A stretch of 64,000 bases of DNA, taken from contig JAGZMY010000005.1 in the NCBI GenBank assembly GCA_018363915.1, positions 1-64,000 of the forward strand, given 5' to 3'. A program made the position numbers and the translations under genes. The stretch is from Anaerococcus vaginalis (GTDB lineage: Bacteria; Bacillota; Clostridia; Tissierellales; Peptoniphilaceae). Of the stretch, positions 7,765 through 16,048 are shown one piece after another (the first letter of the stretch is position 1; each line of letters starts with the position of its first letter). The notes beneath the pieces were generated by a model. It saw only the letters and a list, made by a program, of their open reading frames with translations. It ran no database searches and was not told the DNA's origin.

Positions 7765-8556
7765 CTAACTATATAATAAACTTTCCAATAAAGACAAGGT
7801 TGTAATAGAGCCAACTCCATTTTTACAAGTAACTACTTTTAAATCCATCTCATTTATACTATCATAATCAATATCGCCATACATTTTACCATCTACAAAA
7901 CTTACTCCAACATCAATCAATATTTGTCCATCTCTAAAATAATCTTTATTATAAAAATTTGCTTTTCCAATTGCAGATATAAATATATCACAATTCTTAA
8001 TTTTTTCTTTTTGATTTTTTGTTTTTGAATTAAAAATAGTAACTGTAGATTTTTTTGCATTTAAATAATTAAATAGAGGTTTCCCAATAATATTATTTGA
8101 ATTAGCAATCACAATAGCAAGCCCAGAAAGATTAATATCTAAATACTCTAAAAATTTTATACATGATTTAGCAGTTTGTGGTAAGTTAGTAAAATCTTTG
8201 TTCATAATTTTTCCTAAAGATTTATAAGTAAAACCATCAAGATCAAAAAAAGGCATATTTTCCCTTAAAATCGACAAATCTGTACAGTTGGATAATGGTT
8301 GCAAGATAATAAATCCATCAATATCATCTAAACTATTGCAATAATTTAATATCGAATTTTGATCCTCATAAATAGAAAAATTTTTATCTAAATAATCAAT
8401 CTTAAATTCCTTGCATCTTTTAATAATAGAATTTTTATATTGTTCAACAGAAGGATTATTACCTTGAGATATTATAAGTAGTTTCTTATTAAAATTACAT
8501 TTTTTTATTCTTTCAATTAGATTATTTTTTATAATATTACTTTTAATTATTTTCAT
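7765..8556 (-). CDS. Divergent FolD-like protein, catalytic lysine missing
   Basis: A 263-residue homologue of FolD (methylene-tetrahydrofolate dehydrogenase/cyclohydrolase). The fold-level landmarks align: Y40 of the YxxxK motif, FFDLDGFT with the conserved Asp, IIGKPLFNYL and NGVGSITT. Key positions have changed, however. The catalytic Lys four residues after Y40 (Lys56 in the human enzyme) is Ile44, QLPLP has shrunk to QPLS, PxTPxG is PQTAKS, and the NADP-loop GRS is ANS. It is therefore FolD by ancestry but probably lacks normal cyclohydrolase activity. The SD GAGGT lies directly behind the T tract of the preceding terminator, and no separate promoter was found. Residual dehydrogenase or a binding role remains possible. 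Confidence 0.8.
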   Translation of the reverse strand: MKIIKSNIIKNNLIERIKKCNFNKKLLIISQGNNPSVEQYKNSIIKRCKEFKIDYLDKNFSIYEDQNSILNYCNSLDDIDGFIILQPLSNCTDLSILRENMPFFDLDGFTYKSLGKIMNKDFTNLPQTAKSCIKFLEYLDINLSGLAIVIANSNNIIGKPLFNYLNAKKSTVTIFNSKTKNQKEKIKNCDIFISAIGKANFYNKDYFRDGQILIDVGVSFVDGKMYGDIDYDSINEMDLKVVTCKNGVGSITTLSLLESLLYS

Positions 8557-8562
8557 TTTACC

Positions 8563-8590
8563 TCAAAAAAAAACGCCCCGAAGGACGTTT
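8563..8590 (-). terminator. UUCG-loop terminator between the NlpC/P60 gene and the folD-like gene
   Basis: On the minus strand ACGTCC (8588-8583), loop TTCG, GGGCGT (8578-8573), then nine T. It follows the NlpC/P60 stop at once, and its T tract touches the Shine-Dalgarno of the folD-like gene. Confidence 0.9.
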
Positions 8591-8602
8591 CATATTTATT
8601 TG

Positions 8603-10291
8603 TTAAAATATTCTTCTAGCTCCAACTATTGATGCTTTGCACCATGGGGCATTTACATTTCCAGTTATAACTCCTGTACTTGGTGTAGAAGCGTGAACAA
8701 AATTTCCACTAGAATCTGTAACTATCGCTACGTGTTCTATAGATGCTCCGCCATTGTATGAGAATAATAAAATATCTCCTGCTTGTAGGTTATTTAATCC
8801 AACAGAATATCCATTATTTGCTTGAGCATAGCTTGTTCTAGATATATTTACTCCAACTTGTCTATAAGCATATTGTACTAAACCAGAACAATCAAATCCG
8901 TTAGGAGTTGTTCCACCCCAAACATATGGTCTTCCAAGCATAGACATTGCAATATTTGCTACAGCTTGTCCGCTTGCTGATACTTGTGGTCTTTGTGTTG
9001 CAGTTTGTTGTCCTATTGAATTATTGTTTGTTTTATTATTTTCTACAACTTGTTGTGGTTTAGCAACTTCTTTGCTTGAAAGTAGATTTGCACTTATATA
9101 TCCAGTTCTTCCATTATAGTTTACTTTCAACCATCCATTAGCTAATTGTCCACTAACTTTATCTCCCATAGTATAAGAGCCTATTATACTATATGATGTT
9201 GATGCACCTGATCTAACATTTAATGCAGCTGTATTTACCCAACCTGTATAAGCTTGAGATTGAACTGTATTTTCTTGTTTTGCTGGTGTATTATTTTCTT
9301 GTTTTTTCTCAACAACTGGTTTTTTAACTTCTGTATTTGATAAACAGTTTGCAGATACATAAGCAACTTGTCCATTATAACTAATTTTTAACCAACCATT
9401 TTGAAGTGTTCCTGAAACTTTATCTCCTGTTGACAATGATCCAATAATGCTAGAACTTGTTCCTGCTCCACTTCTTACATTTAATGCACTAACATTTACC
9501 CATCCAGTATAACTTGTTGCTTGGCTAGCTTGTGCTTTTTTAGCTTCTTCAGCTTTTCTTGCCTCTTCGGCTTTTTTAGCTTCCTCAGCTTTCCTTGCCT
9601 CTTCAGCTTTTTTAGCTTCCTCAGCTTTTCTTGCTTCTTCGGCCTTTTTAGCTTCCTCAGCTTTTCTTGCCTCTTCTTGGGCTATTAAATCTTCTTGGTT
9701 AGTATCTTCTACAGCTTGATCAGATAAAAAGTCTAATTTTATGTATCCTTTATCAGTTTTTAACCAACCATCTTCAACTTGTCCACTTACTTTAGTATTT
9801 TTATTTAATACGTCTATTACGTTATTTTCTTGATCATTTTTTGAAGATCTAACATTTAATGATTCTACAGCTACAAACTTTTCTACTACAGGGCTTTGTT
9901 CTAAAGCTTGTTCAACTGTATTTTGATTTTTATTTTGATCTTCTTCTTTATTTTCTTGAATTTTTTCATCTACAGCTTTAACTATAGCATCTTCACTTGA
10001 TGATTCAAAAAGTGTAGGATCAGCCAAATTTCTTGTTTTAGATAATTTTGCATCTTTTTTTGTCTCTGTTTTTTCTGCAAATTTAGTATTTTTAACTTCG
10101 TTAGAATAATCTTTTTTTACAGAATTAACTTTGGATGCATATTCTTTTTCAATATAAGATACATTATTTTCTAATACCTTTTTTGATTGATCTTCTTTAT
10201 CTAAATTATTAATCGTAGAAGCATAAGCAGAAGCACCTATTGTAACTGCGGCTAACACTCCTATTGTCGATCCTATATTTTTCTTACTCAT
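8603..10291 (-). CDS. Secreted SH3b-NlpC/P60 cell-wall hydrolase
   Basis: A 562-residue exported peptidoglycan endopeptidase. An N-terminal signal segment (about 5-25) ends near ASAYAS. Three bacterial SH3 domains follow (about 138-192, 262-318, 349-405), each with a LNVRS-type strand and a GWLK strand. A helical repeat of four 12-residue units EEARKAEEAKKA (206-253) joins the first two. The NlpC/P60 domain (about 440-562) has the triad C468 (GFDCSGLV), H520 (EHVAIV) and H533 (FVHAST), so it should cleave stem peptides. GGAGG precedes the ATG. It has its own promoter and a UUCG terminator. Similar proteins separate daughter cells. Confidence 0.92.
   Translation of the reverse strand: MSKKNIGSTIGVLAAVTIGASAYASTINNLDKEDQSKKVLENNVSYIEKEYASKVNSVKKDYSNEVKNTKFAEKTETKKDAKLSKTRNLADPTLFESSSEDAIVKAVDEKIQENKEEDQNKNQNTVEQALEQSPVVEKFVAVESLNVRSSKNDQENNVIDVLNKNTKVSGQVEDGWLKTDKGYIKLDFLSDQAVEDTNQEDLIAQEEARKAEEAKKAEEARKAEEAKKAEEARKAEEAKKAEEARKAEEAKKAQASQATSYTGWVNVSALNVRSGAGTSSSIIGSLSTGDKVSGTLQNGWLKISYNGQVAYVSANCLSNTEVKKPVVEKKQENNTPAKQENTVQSQAYTGWVNTAALNVRSGASTSYSIIGSYTMGDKVSGQLANGWLKVNYNGRTGYISANLLSSKEVAKPQQVVENNKTNNNSIGQQTATQRPQVSASGQAVANIAMSMLGRPYVWGGTTPNGFDCSGLVQYAYRQVGVNISRTSYAQANNGYSVGLNNLQAGDILLFSYNGGASIEHVAIVTDSSGNFVHASTPSTGVITGNVNAPWCKASIVGARRIF
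9533..9676 (-). repeat. Four tandem 36-bp repeats inside the NlpC/P60 gene
   Basis: Encodes four copies of the 12-residue unit EEARKAEEAKKA, a charged alpha-helical spacer. The copies differ only at silent positions and are a likely site of copy-number change by slippage. Confidence 0.9.
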
Positions 10292-10343
10292 TGTTTCCTC
10301 CGTTTAAAATTTGTTTTTTTTATCTGTTATGAAATCTAGAATA

Positions 10344-10372
10344 ATAATATAACTTTTTAACAAAATAGTCAA
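10344..10372 (-). promoter_or_regulatory. Promoter of the NlpC/P60 gene
   Basis: On the minus strand TTGACT (10372-10367), 17 bp, TATTAT (10349-10344), with a leader of about 45 nt. The rest of 10373-10540 is AT-rich with no other feature recognised. Confidence 0.65.
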
Positions 10373-10541
10373 TAAGAAGTTACAAAAAAATTACACTTTT
10401 TGACATATTTTTTATATTTATTTGTGAAAACACTTGTATAATCCCAATTTATTTAAAATATTTGAAAAATTATTTTTATTTCGTAACTTTATTTTATATT
10501 TTTTTCTTATTTGTTACAATTTTATTTTTAAATTTTCCAAT

Positions 10542-10572
10542 AAAAAAACTATCCTTTTATATCAGGATAGTT
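10542..10572 (-). terminator. Terminator of rnpB
   Basis: AACTATCC (10547-10554) pairs with GGATAGTT (10565-10572). On the minus strand the stem is followed by seven T, about 15 bp past the RNase P RNA 3' end. Confidence 0.85.
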
Positions 10573-10587
10573 AAATTTAATAAAAAT

Positions 10588-10920
10588 AGAGTAAATCTAT
10601 AAGCCGTGTTCTGTTAAAATAATCATCTATCTAGGCTAATTGTCACCAATTAGCTCAAGCGAACTACCATACTGGACCGTTTCGAGTAGAAATCCTAATG
10701 TCCCTTTTGTTCTTGCACCGGATGGGGTTTACACAGCATAATTATCACTAATTATCTGGTGAGCTCTTACCTCACCGTTCCACCCTTACCAAAAATTTTT
10801 GGCGGTATACTTTCTTTTGCACTTGCCTGAAGGTCACCCTTACTAGACGTTATCTAGCATCCTTACTCTGTGGTGCACGGACTTTCCTCGTCATTGACGC
10901 GATTATTCAATTTACTCCGT
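10588..10920 (-). ncRNA. rnpB: RNase P RNA
   Basis: The catalytic RNA of RNase P, about 333 nt. On the minus strand the universally conserved GAGGAAAGTCCGTGC lies near the 5' end (around 10895-10880) and ACAGAACACGGCTTA lies near the 3' end. The P1 ends GAGTAAAT and ATTTACTC pair. Other hallmarks are GGTAAGGGTGGAACGGTGAGGTAAGAGCTCACC, written here only by its core GTAAGAGCTCACC, and GTAAACCCC. The promoter and terminator are placed correctly. The exact ends are good to a few bases. Confidence 0.96.
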
Positions 10921-10925
10921 TATTT

Positions 10926-10953
10926 ATTTTATCATAATTTTTGTATTTGTAAA
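10926..10953 (-). promoter_or_regulatory. Promoter of rnpB
   Basis: On the minus strand TTTACA (10953-10948), 16 bp, TAAAAT (10931-10926). The predicted +1 near 10919 coincides with the RNase P RNA 5' end. Confidence 0.65.
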
Positions 10954-10955
10954 GA

Positions 10956-11723
10956 TTATATAAATTCTCTATATGAATCTTTTTTAGCACAAGTGTATAT
11001 TCCCGTTGCAAAATTTTTTTCTAATAAATCTTTTATCATATAAATAATATGATTTTCGCTTGCAAAATGTCCTGGATCGACTATATTTATTTTTTTACAA
11101 TTATCTATAGCCTCATGATATTTTACATCACTTGTTACAATAAGATCACAGCCTTTTTTAATTGCATCATTTATAAAATCACTGCCAGCTCCTCCACAAA
11201 GAGCAACTTTTTCTATTTTTTTATCCTTATCTCCATAAAGTATAAGTCCTTTGCAATTTAATTTTTCTTTTACAAATTTAGAAAAATCATAAGCTGTTAT
11301 TTCATCTGTATATCCAAATCTTGCCATAGGATTTTCATTATTTGTATCTAAATTTGAAATATCTCTAAGCTCTAAAAGTTTTGCCAAATTATCATTTACT
11401 CCGCCTTTTCCTATATCAAGATTGGTATGCATGGCAAAAACTGTAATATCATTTTTAATTAAATCTTTAATAATTTTTCCATTTCCTTTATTTAAATCAA
11501 TTGATTTAATTGAAGAAAATAAAAACGGATGATGATTTATAATCAAATTACAAGATTTCTCTTTTGCTTTTTGTATTGTTTGTTCGTCAAGATCCAAAGA
11601 AATCATTATATTTGTTAAGTCATTTTCAATATTTCCAATTTGGAGTCCAGAATTGTCCCAATCTTCTTGTAGTGAAAGTGGAAATCTTTCTTCCAAAAAT
11701 TTAATTACATCTTTTATCTTCAT
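10956..11723 (-). CDS. Nif3-like dinuclear metal-centre protein
   Basis: A 255-residue Nif3/DUF34 protein (YqfO/YbgI group), a toroidal, dimetal-binding protein of uncertain enzymatic role, often labelled GTP cyclohydrolase I type 2-like. Family motifs are QEDWDNSGLQIG (19-30), the metal ligands in NHHPFLF (about 63-69), MHTNLD (about 98-103) and DPGHFASE near the C-terminus. It is the short form without the PII-like central insert of B. subtilis YqfO. The start overlaps trmK by 23 bp. The trmK-nif3 pair behind rpoD is a conserved Firmicutes arrangement. Confidence 0.9.
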   Translation of the reverse strand: MKIKDVIKFLEERFPLSLQEDWDNSGLQIGNIENDLTNIMISLDLDEQTIQKAKEKSCNLIINHHPFLFSSIKSIDLNKGNGKIIKDLIKNDITVFAMHTNLDIGKGGVNDNLAKLLELRDISNLDTNNENPMARFGYTDEITAYDFSKFVKEKLNCKGLILYGDKDKKIEKVALCGGAGSDFINDAIKKGCDLIVTSDVKYHEAIDNCKKINIVDPGHFASENHIIYMIKDLLEKNFATGIYTCAKKDSYREFI

Positions 11724-12396
11724 AATTTTTAACCTCTTCTATTGCTTGTAATCTTTCTTCAATAAGATCTAATCCTTGTTTATTTACTGAAAATTTTTCT
11801 ATATTTTCTTTAAATTTTATATTTTTCTTATAAATTTGTTCAAGTCTTTTCTTTAATAATGGATTGAAATCTTGGTAGATAAATTTACCAAAATAAATTT
11901 CTCCCAAAGAAAGTTTTCTATCTTTTCCATTCTTAAATCTAATTATATCGTAGTGTTTTCTTCCATCTTTAATAAGAAAATCCTTGTCAATAAAAAAACT
12001 ATTTTCATTTAAAAATTTTCTTAATTTTTCATTTCCTATATTTCCTTCACAAATTACATAATCAAGTTTTCTTATCTTTTCTATATTATTAGAAATAATT
12101 TCAATTATAGTAACTGCACCCATTCCTGCAATTATGGCTATTTGATTGTCTTTTATTTCTATATCATTTAGTCCGTCACAAACTTTTGTTTTTATTATTT
12201 TTTTTAAATTATCATCTAGCTTTTCTTCTAGTTTTTGAAGGCTTTTTTTTGAAATATCTGTTGCAATAATTTCTTTTGATATTTCATTTTTTGCTAAATA
12301 TAAAGGGACTAATCCATGATCAGTCCCAATATCAATTACTTTTTTACCTTCATCAACTAGCTTTGCTATTTTTTCTAGTCGTTTTGTAATTTTCAT
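11701..12396 (-). CDS. trmK: tRNA (adenine22-N1)-methyltransferase
   Basis: A 231-residue class I SAM-dependent methyltransferase of the TrmK (YqfN) family, which makes m1A22 in certain tRNAs. The SAM motif I is VIDIGTDHGLVPLYLA (about 20-35), followed by IIATDISKKSLQ, AIIAGMGAVTI and the C-terminal coiled-coil-like region expected of TrmK. The start ATG abuts the rpoD stop. It shares the dnaG operon. Confidence 0.9.
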   Translation of the reverse strand: MKITKRLEKIAKLVDEGKKVIDIGTDHGLVPLYLAKNEISKEIIATDISKKSLQKLEEKLDDNLKKIIKTKVCDGLNDIEIKDNQIAIIAGMGAVTIIEIISNNIEKIRKLDYVICEGNIGNEKLRKFLNENSFFIDKDFLIKDGRKHYDIIRFKNGKDRKLSLGEIYFGKFIYQDFNPLLKKRLEQIYKKNIKFKENIEKFSVNKQGLDLIEERLQAIEEVKNYEDKRCN

Positions 12397-14241
12397 TTAT
12401 AAAAAGTCTTTCAATAATTCACTCTTATTAGGCGATTTTAATTTTCTAAGTGCCTTTGCTTCTATTTGTCTAATTCTCTCGCGAGTTACATCAAATTCTT
12501 TGCCAACTTCTTCTAATGTTCTTGGAGTTCCATCTATAAGTCCAAATCTTAATTGTAAAACTCTTTTTTCTCTTGCTCCAAGACAAGATAAAACATCATT
12601 TAGTTGGTCTCTAAGCATTGAATAATTTGCTGCATCATCAGGATTTATAGCTGTATCATCTTCTATAAAATCTCCCAAATGGCTGTCTTCTTCTTCGCCG
12701 ATTGGTGTTTCCAAACTAACAGGTTCTTGGGCAATTTTTCTTATCTCTTGAACTTTTTCAACTTCAATTCCCATTTGCTCAGCAATTTCTTCGTTTGATG
12801 GATCACGACCTAAATCTTGAACTAATTGTCTTTGAATTCTAACTAATTTATTTATTGTTTCAACCATGTGAACAGGAATTCTAATTGTTCTAGCTTGGTC
12901 GGCAATAGCACGAGTTATCGCTTGTCTTATCCACCAAGTTGCATAAGTTGAAAATTTAAATCCTCTGTTGTAATCATACTTATCAACTGCTTTCATAAGT
13001 CCCATATTTCCTTCTTGAATCAAATCCAAAAAGCTCATTCCACGACCTACATATTTTTTTGCAATTGATACAACAAGCCTTAAATTTGTCTCTGCCAATT
13101 TTTGTTTTGCCCTATTTGCATCAAATATTGCCCTATTTAATCTTTTTACATCGTCTGCATCAAATCCTTGATCTTCAAAAATTTTCTTGCATAGATTTTT
13201 GGTTTTTGTAAATCTTTCCAAATCTTTTATACTTGATTCTGAAAGTGGCTTATATTCATAAACTTGCCTGGCTTTGTTTGAAAAATTTATTAAATCACTA
13301 ATTATTAGCTTATCATTGGTTTTCAAAATTTCATTTTCAGCTCCCTTTTTGTAAAGGTCTGAAAAAGCTAAATAAATTAGTGAAACTATATCGTCAGATT
13401 CTTTTGTTGCAACTAATTTCCCAAAATTATCAAATAAATCACACAAAATATTTGCTTCTTTTTCGCTTAATTCTTTGTCAGCTATAGATTTTTGTGCAAT
13501 ATTGCAAATTAATATTTTAGATTTTATGGCTTCCAATTGTTCATCTGTTAATTCTTGGTTTAACATATTTTCAAATTGATTTCCAATTTCAATCAATGAC
13601 TCAAGATTTGTTTTTGTTTCATCATCTAATTCTTTATTTTCTAAAATCGATTGATTTGCACCAAGTATAGTTAACGAAAGGTCTCCATAAAATATATCTA
13701 AAGCAAGTTTTACTTTATTTTGTTTGGTAAGTTTTTTGCCACTTTTACTCCTGAAAGCTATATCTCCAAGCTCCATTTTTTTCGCCAAAAATATTTCTTC
13801 GTGAGCATCTAACAGCTTAACTTTTCCAATTTCTTTTAAATACATTTTTACAGGGTCATCCAACTTTATACCAGTGATAGCTTCATCTTGTATAAACTTT
13901 TTTTCTAACTTTTGCTTGTTAGAAACTTTTTTCATGTGATCTTCAAGTTTTTCATCTGAAAAATCTTCATCGTCATCATTATCAAGATCTTCTCTGATTT
14001 CTTCGTCATCTTCATCTTCGTCCAAAACAGTTCTTTGTTCTTCAACAATCTCTATTCCATTGGATATAATTTGGCCTATAACATATTTTTTGCTTTCATC
14101 TTCCATTTCTTTAAAGGTCTCAAAAGTGTAAACTTGTTTATAAGTTACAACTCCATCTTGAGATTCACTAATAGATTTAAATTCATCTATTATCTCCCTT
14201 AGAAGATCATCTTCTAGCATCTTTTCGTTATCACTAGTCAT
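12397..14241 (-). CDS. rpoD: Primary sigma factor RpoD (SigA) with a large insert
   Basis: A 614-residue vegetative sigma factor. Region 1.1-like and very acidic residues are at 1-105, region 1.2 at 128-160 (DDPVKMYLKEIGKVKLLDA), region 2 at about 378-450 (FLDLIQEGNMGLMKAVDKYD and STYATWWIRQAI), region 3 at about 455-535 and region 4 at about 540-614 (VTRERIRQIEAKALRKL). About 215 residues (161-377) separate region 1.2 from region 2, where B. subtilis SigA has almost nothing. The insert occupies the site of the non-conserved region of E. coli sigma70. The DNA-contacting regions match the Firmicutes consensus, in line with the TTGACA/TATAAT promoters seen here. It follows dnaG by 26 bp. Confidence 0.96.
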   Translation of the reverse strand: MTSDNEKMLEDDLLREIIDEFKSISESQDGVVTYKQVYTFETFKEMEDESKKYVIGQIISNGIEIVEEQRTVLDEDEDDEEIREDLDNDDDEDFSDEKLEDHMKKVSNKQKLEKKFIQDEAITGIKLDDPVKMYLKEIGKVKLLDAHEEIFLAKKMELGDIAFRSKSGKKLTKQNKVKLALDIFYGDLSLTILGANQSILENKELDDETKTNLESLIEIGNQFENMLNQELTDEQLEAIKSKILICNIAQKSIADKELSEKEANILCDLFDNFGKLVATKESDDIVSLIYLAFSDLYKKGAENEILKTNDKLIISDLINFSNKARQVYEYKPLSESSIKDLERFTKTKNLCKKIFEDQGFDADDVKRLNRAIFDANRAKQKLAETNLRLVVSIAKKYVGRGMSFLDLIQEGNMGLMKAVDKYDYNRGFKFSTYATWWIRQAITRAIADQARTIRIPVHMVETINKLVRIQRQLVQDLGRDPSNEEIAEQMGIEVEKVQEIRKIAQEPVSLETPIGEEEDSHLGDFIEDDTAINPDDAANYSMLRDQLNDVLSCLGAREKRVLQLRFGLIDGTPRTLEEVGKEFDVTRERIRQIEAKALRKLKSPNKSELLKDFL

Positions 14242-14267
14242 AAGTCTCCCCTCCAGCTTTGAAGTGA

Positions 14268-15941
14268 TTAGTCTCTATTTCTTAACTTTTTTAAAAGTTT
14301 TTTTCTATTTTCTAAATTTATTTTTTCTATTAATTCATTTCCTACAATCTTATTGGACTTATCTTTGATGTAATCTATAATAAATTGGTAGTCATTTGAA
14401 AAATTTTCGCTTATTTTATCAAAACCATTTTTGTCAATATATTGTTTTATTTCAAGCAATTTTTCATCCACTATTACTTGATCAAAAAAATCTTTATTTT
14501 CATCATACTCATCTTTTTGATTAAGATATAATCTTAACGTTTCAAGCTCATTTGTGGAAACAGAATATTTTTTTCTTTCAATAATTGTGTTTTGATTGGT
14601 GTTAAAATTTTTAAAATCATTTTTATTATAAAAACTATCTTTATTTTGATTTTTGTAAGTCTTTTTGTAGTTATCATTATACTTTAAGACAGATTCTTTT
14701 AAAGTAGATTTATCTATATCAAAAAGTTTGCTTACATTATTTATAAAAATTTCTCTAGTAAGATCTGATTTTATTGAAGATAAAAATTCTATAAATAAAT
14801 TTAATTTTTCAAATTTTTCATTGTCCTTACTCTCTGCATATAAGTCGAGAATTTTATTATACTTGTAATTGTAAACATCACTAGCCTCATCCATTTTTTT
14901 AATAAAAGCATCTCTGCCATATTTTTTTACAAAATCATCTGGGTCAAGACCTTTTTCAAGGCTAATTATATTTGGTTTTATTCCTTCATCTAATAAAATT
15001 TCAATTGCCCTATCTGTAGCTTTTATTCCAGCATTATCTTCGTCGTAGCAAATATAAACATTTTTTGCATATCTTTTTAAAAGTTTTGCCTGATCGCTTG
15101 TAAGTGATGTACCAAGACTTGCAACAGCTTGGTCAATGCCTTGATTATTTAAACCAATTACATCCATATATCCTTCAACCAAGATAATATCTTTATTAGA
15201 TTGTTTTTTGAAAATATTTAAACCATAGAGGTTGTATCTTTTTTTGAAAACTTGGCTTTCTGGTGAATTTAAATATTTTGGCATAGTAGAATCAATACTT
15301 CTTCCACCAAATCCAATAACTTTTCCATAGTGATTTATAATTGGAAAAATCAATCTATTTCTGTACTTATCATAATATTTTCCATTTTGAGATTTTTTAA
15401 TTAAACCCAAATTTTCAATATCATCCAAAAGATAATCTTTCTTTTTTACATAAGATAATAAATCATCCCAAGAATTTTTAGCAAAACCAAGCATAAAAGT
15501 ATTTACAATATTTGACCTAAATCCTCTGTTTTTTAAATAAATTTGACAAGCCTTATCCGTCAACAAATTTTTGTAAAAATACATCATTATATCTTTATTA
15601 ATATCGTAATATCTATTTAAAATTTTATTTTCTCTAGAAGATTTTGTATCATCAAGTTTTATACCAGCTTTTTTAGCCAAATATTTCATAGAATCAATGT
15701 AGGAAAGTCCTTCTTTGTGCATAATAAAAGAAACAACATCTCCACCTTCGCCACAACCGAAGCAATGAAATAATTGTTTCCTGTCATCAACTGTAAAGGA
15801 TGGTGTCTTTTCGTTGTGAAAAGGACACAAACCCTTATAAGAGTTTCCAGATTTTTTTAAATCTACATAATCTCCAATAATTGCTACAATATCTGAATTT
15901 TCTAAAATTTCATTTTTCTTTTCATCAGATATAAACACCAT
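14268..15941 (-). CDS. dnaG: DNA primase
   Basis: A 557-residue primase that makes RNA primers at the replication fork. The N-terminal CHC2 zinc finger has C39, H42, C60 and C63 (CPFHNEKTPSF and FHCFGCGEGGDVV). The Toprim catalytic core has the glutamate of VEGYMDV (E256) and the DED-type metal site CYDEDNAG (about 296-303). A less conserved C-terminal helicase-binding part (about 430-557) follows, somewhat short for the family. The ATG follows AAGGGG. It heads the dnaG-rpoD-trmK-nif3 macromolecular synthesis operon. Confidence 0.96.
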   Translation of the reverse strand: MVFISDEKKNEILENSDIVAIIGDYVDLKKSGNSYKGLCPFHNEKTPSFTVDDRKQLFHCFGCGEGGDVVSFIMHKEGLSYIDSMKYLAKKAGIKLDDTKSSRENKILNRYYDINKDIMMYFYKNLLTDKACQIYLKNRGFRSNIVNTFMLGFAKNSWDDLLSYVKKKDYLLDDIENLGLIKKSQNGKYYDKYRNRLIFPIINHYGKVIGFGGRSIDSTMPKYLNSPESQVFKKRYNLYGLNIFKKQSNKDIILVEGYMDVIGLNNQGIDQAVASLGTSLTSDQAKLLKRYAKNVYICYDEDNAGIKATDRAIEILLDEGIKPNIISLEKGLDPDDFVKKYGRDAFIKKMDEASDVYNYKYNKILDLYAESKDNEKFEKLNLFIEFLSSIKSDLTREIFINNVSKLFDIDKSTLKESVLKYNDNYKKTYKNQNKDSFYNKNDFKNFNTNQNTIIERKKYSVSTNELETLRLYLNQKDEYDENKDFFDQVIVDEKLLEIKQYIDKNGFDKISENFSNDYQFIIDYIKDKSNKIVGNELIEKINLENRKKLLKKLRNRD

Positions 15942-15966
15942 AAAACCACCCCTTGATATAAAAGCT

Positions 15967-15994
15967 ATTATACTTTTGTAATTTTTTTATTCAA
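15967..15994 (-). promoter_or_regulatory. Promoter of the dnaG operon
   Basis: On the minus strand TTGAAT (15994-15989), 16 bp, TATAAT (15972-15967). Confidence 0.6.
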
Positions 15995-15999
15995 TAAAT

Positions 16000-16048
16000 T
16001 AAAATAAAATAAAAAATAAGAATCCTAGATAAATTAGGATTCTTATTT
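16000..16048 (-). terminator. Terminator of the aldehyde dehydrogenase gene
   Basis: A 14-bp perfect stem (16014-16027 with 16035-16048, core AGAATCCTA/TAGGATTCT) around a 7-nt loop, with a T-rich minus-strand tail. It overlaps the aldehyde dehydrogenase stop codon. Confidence 0.88.
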
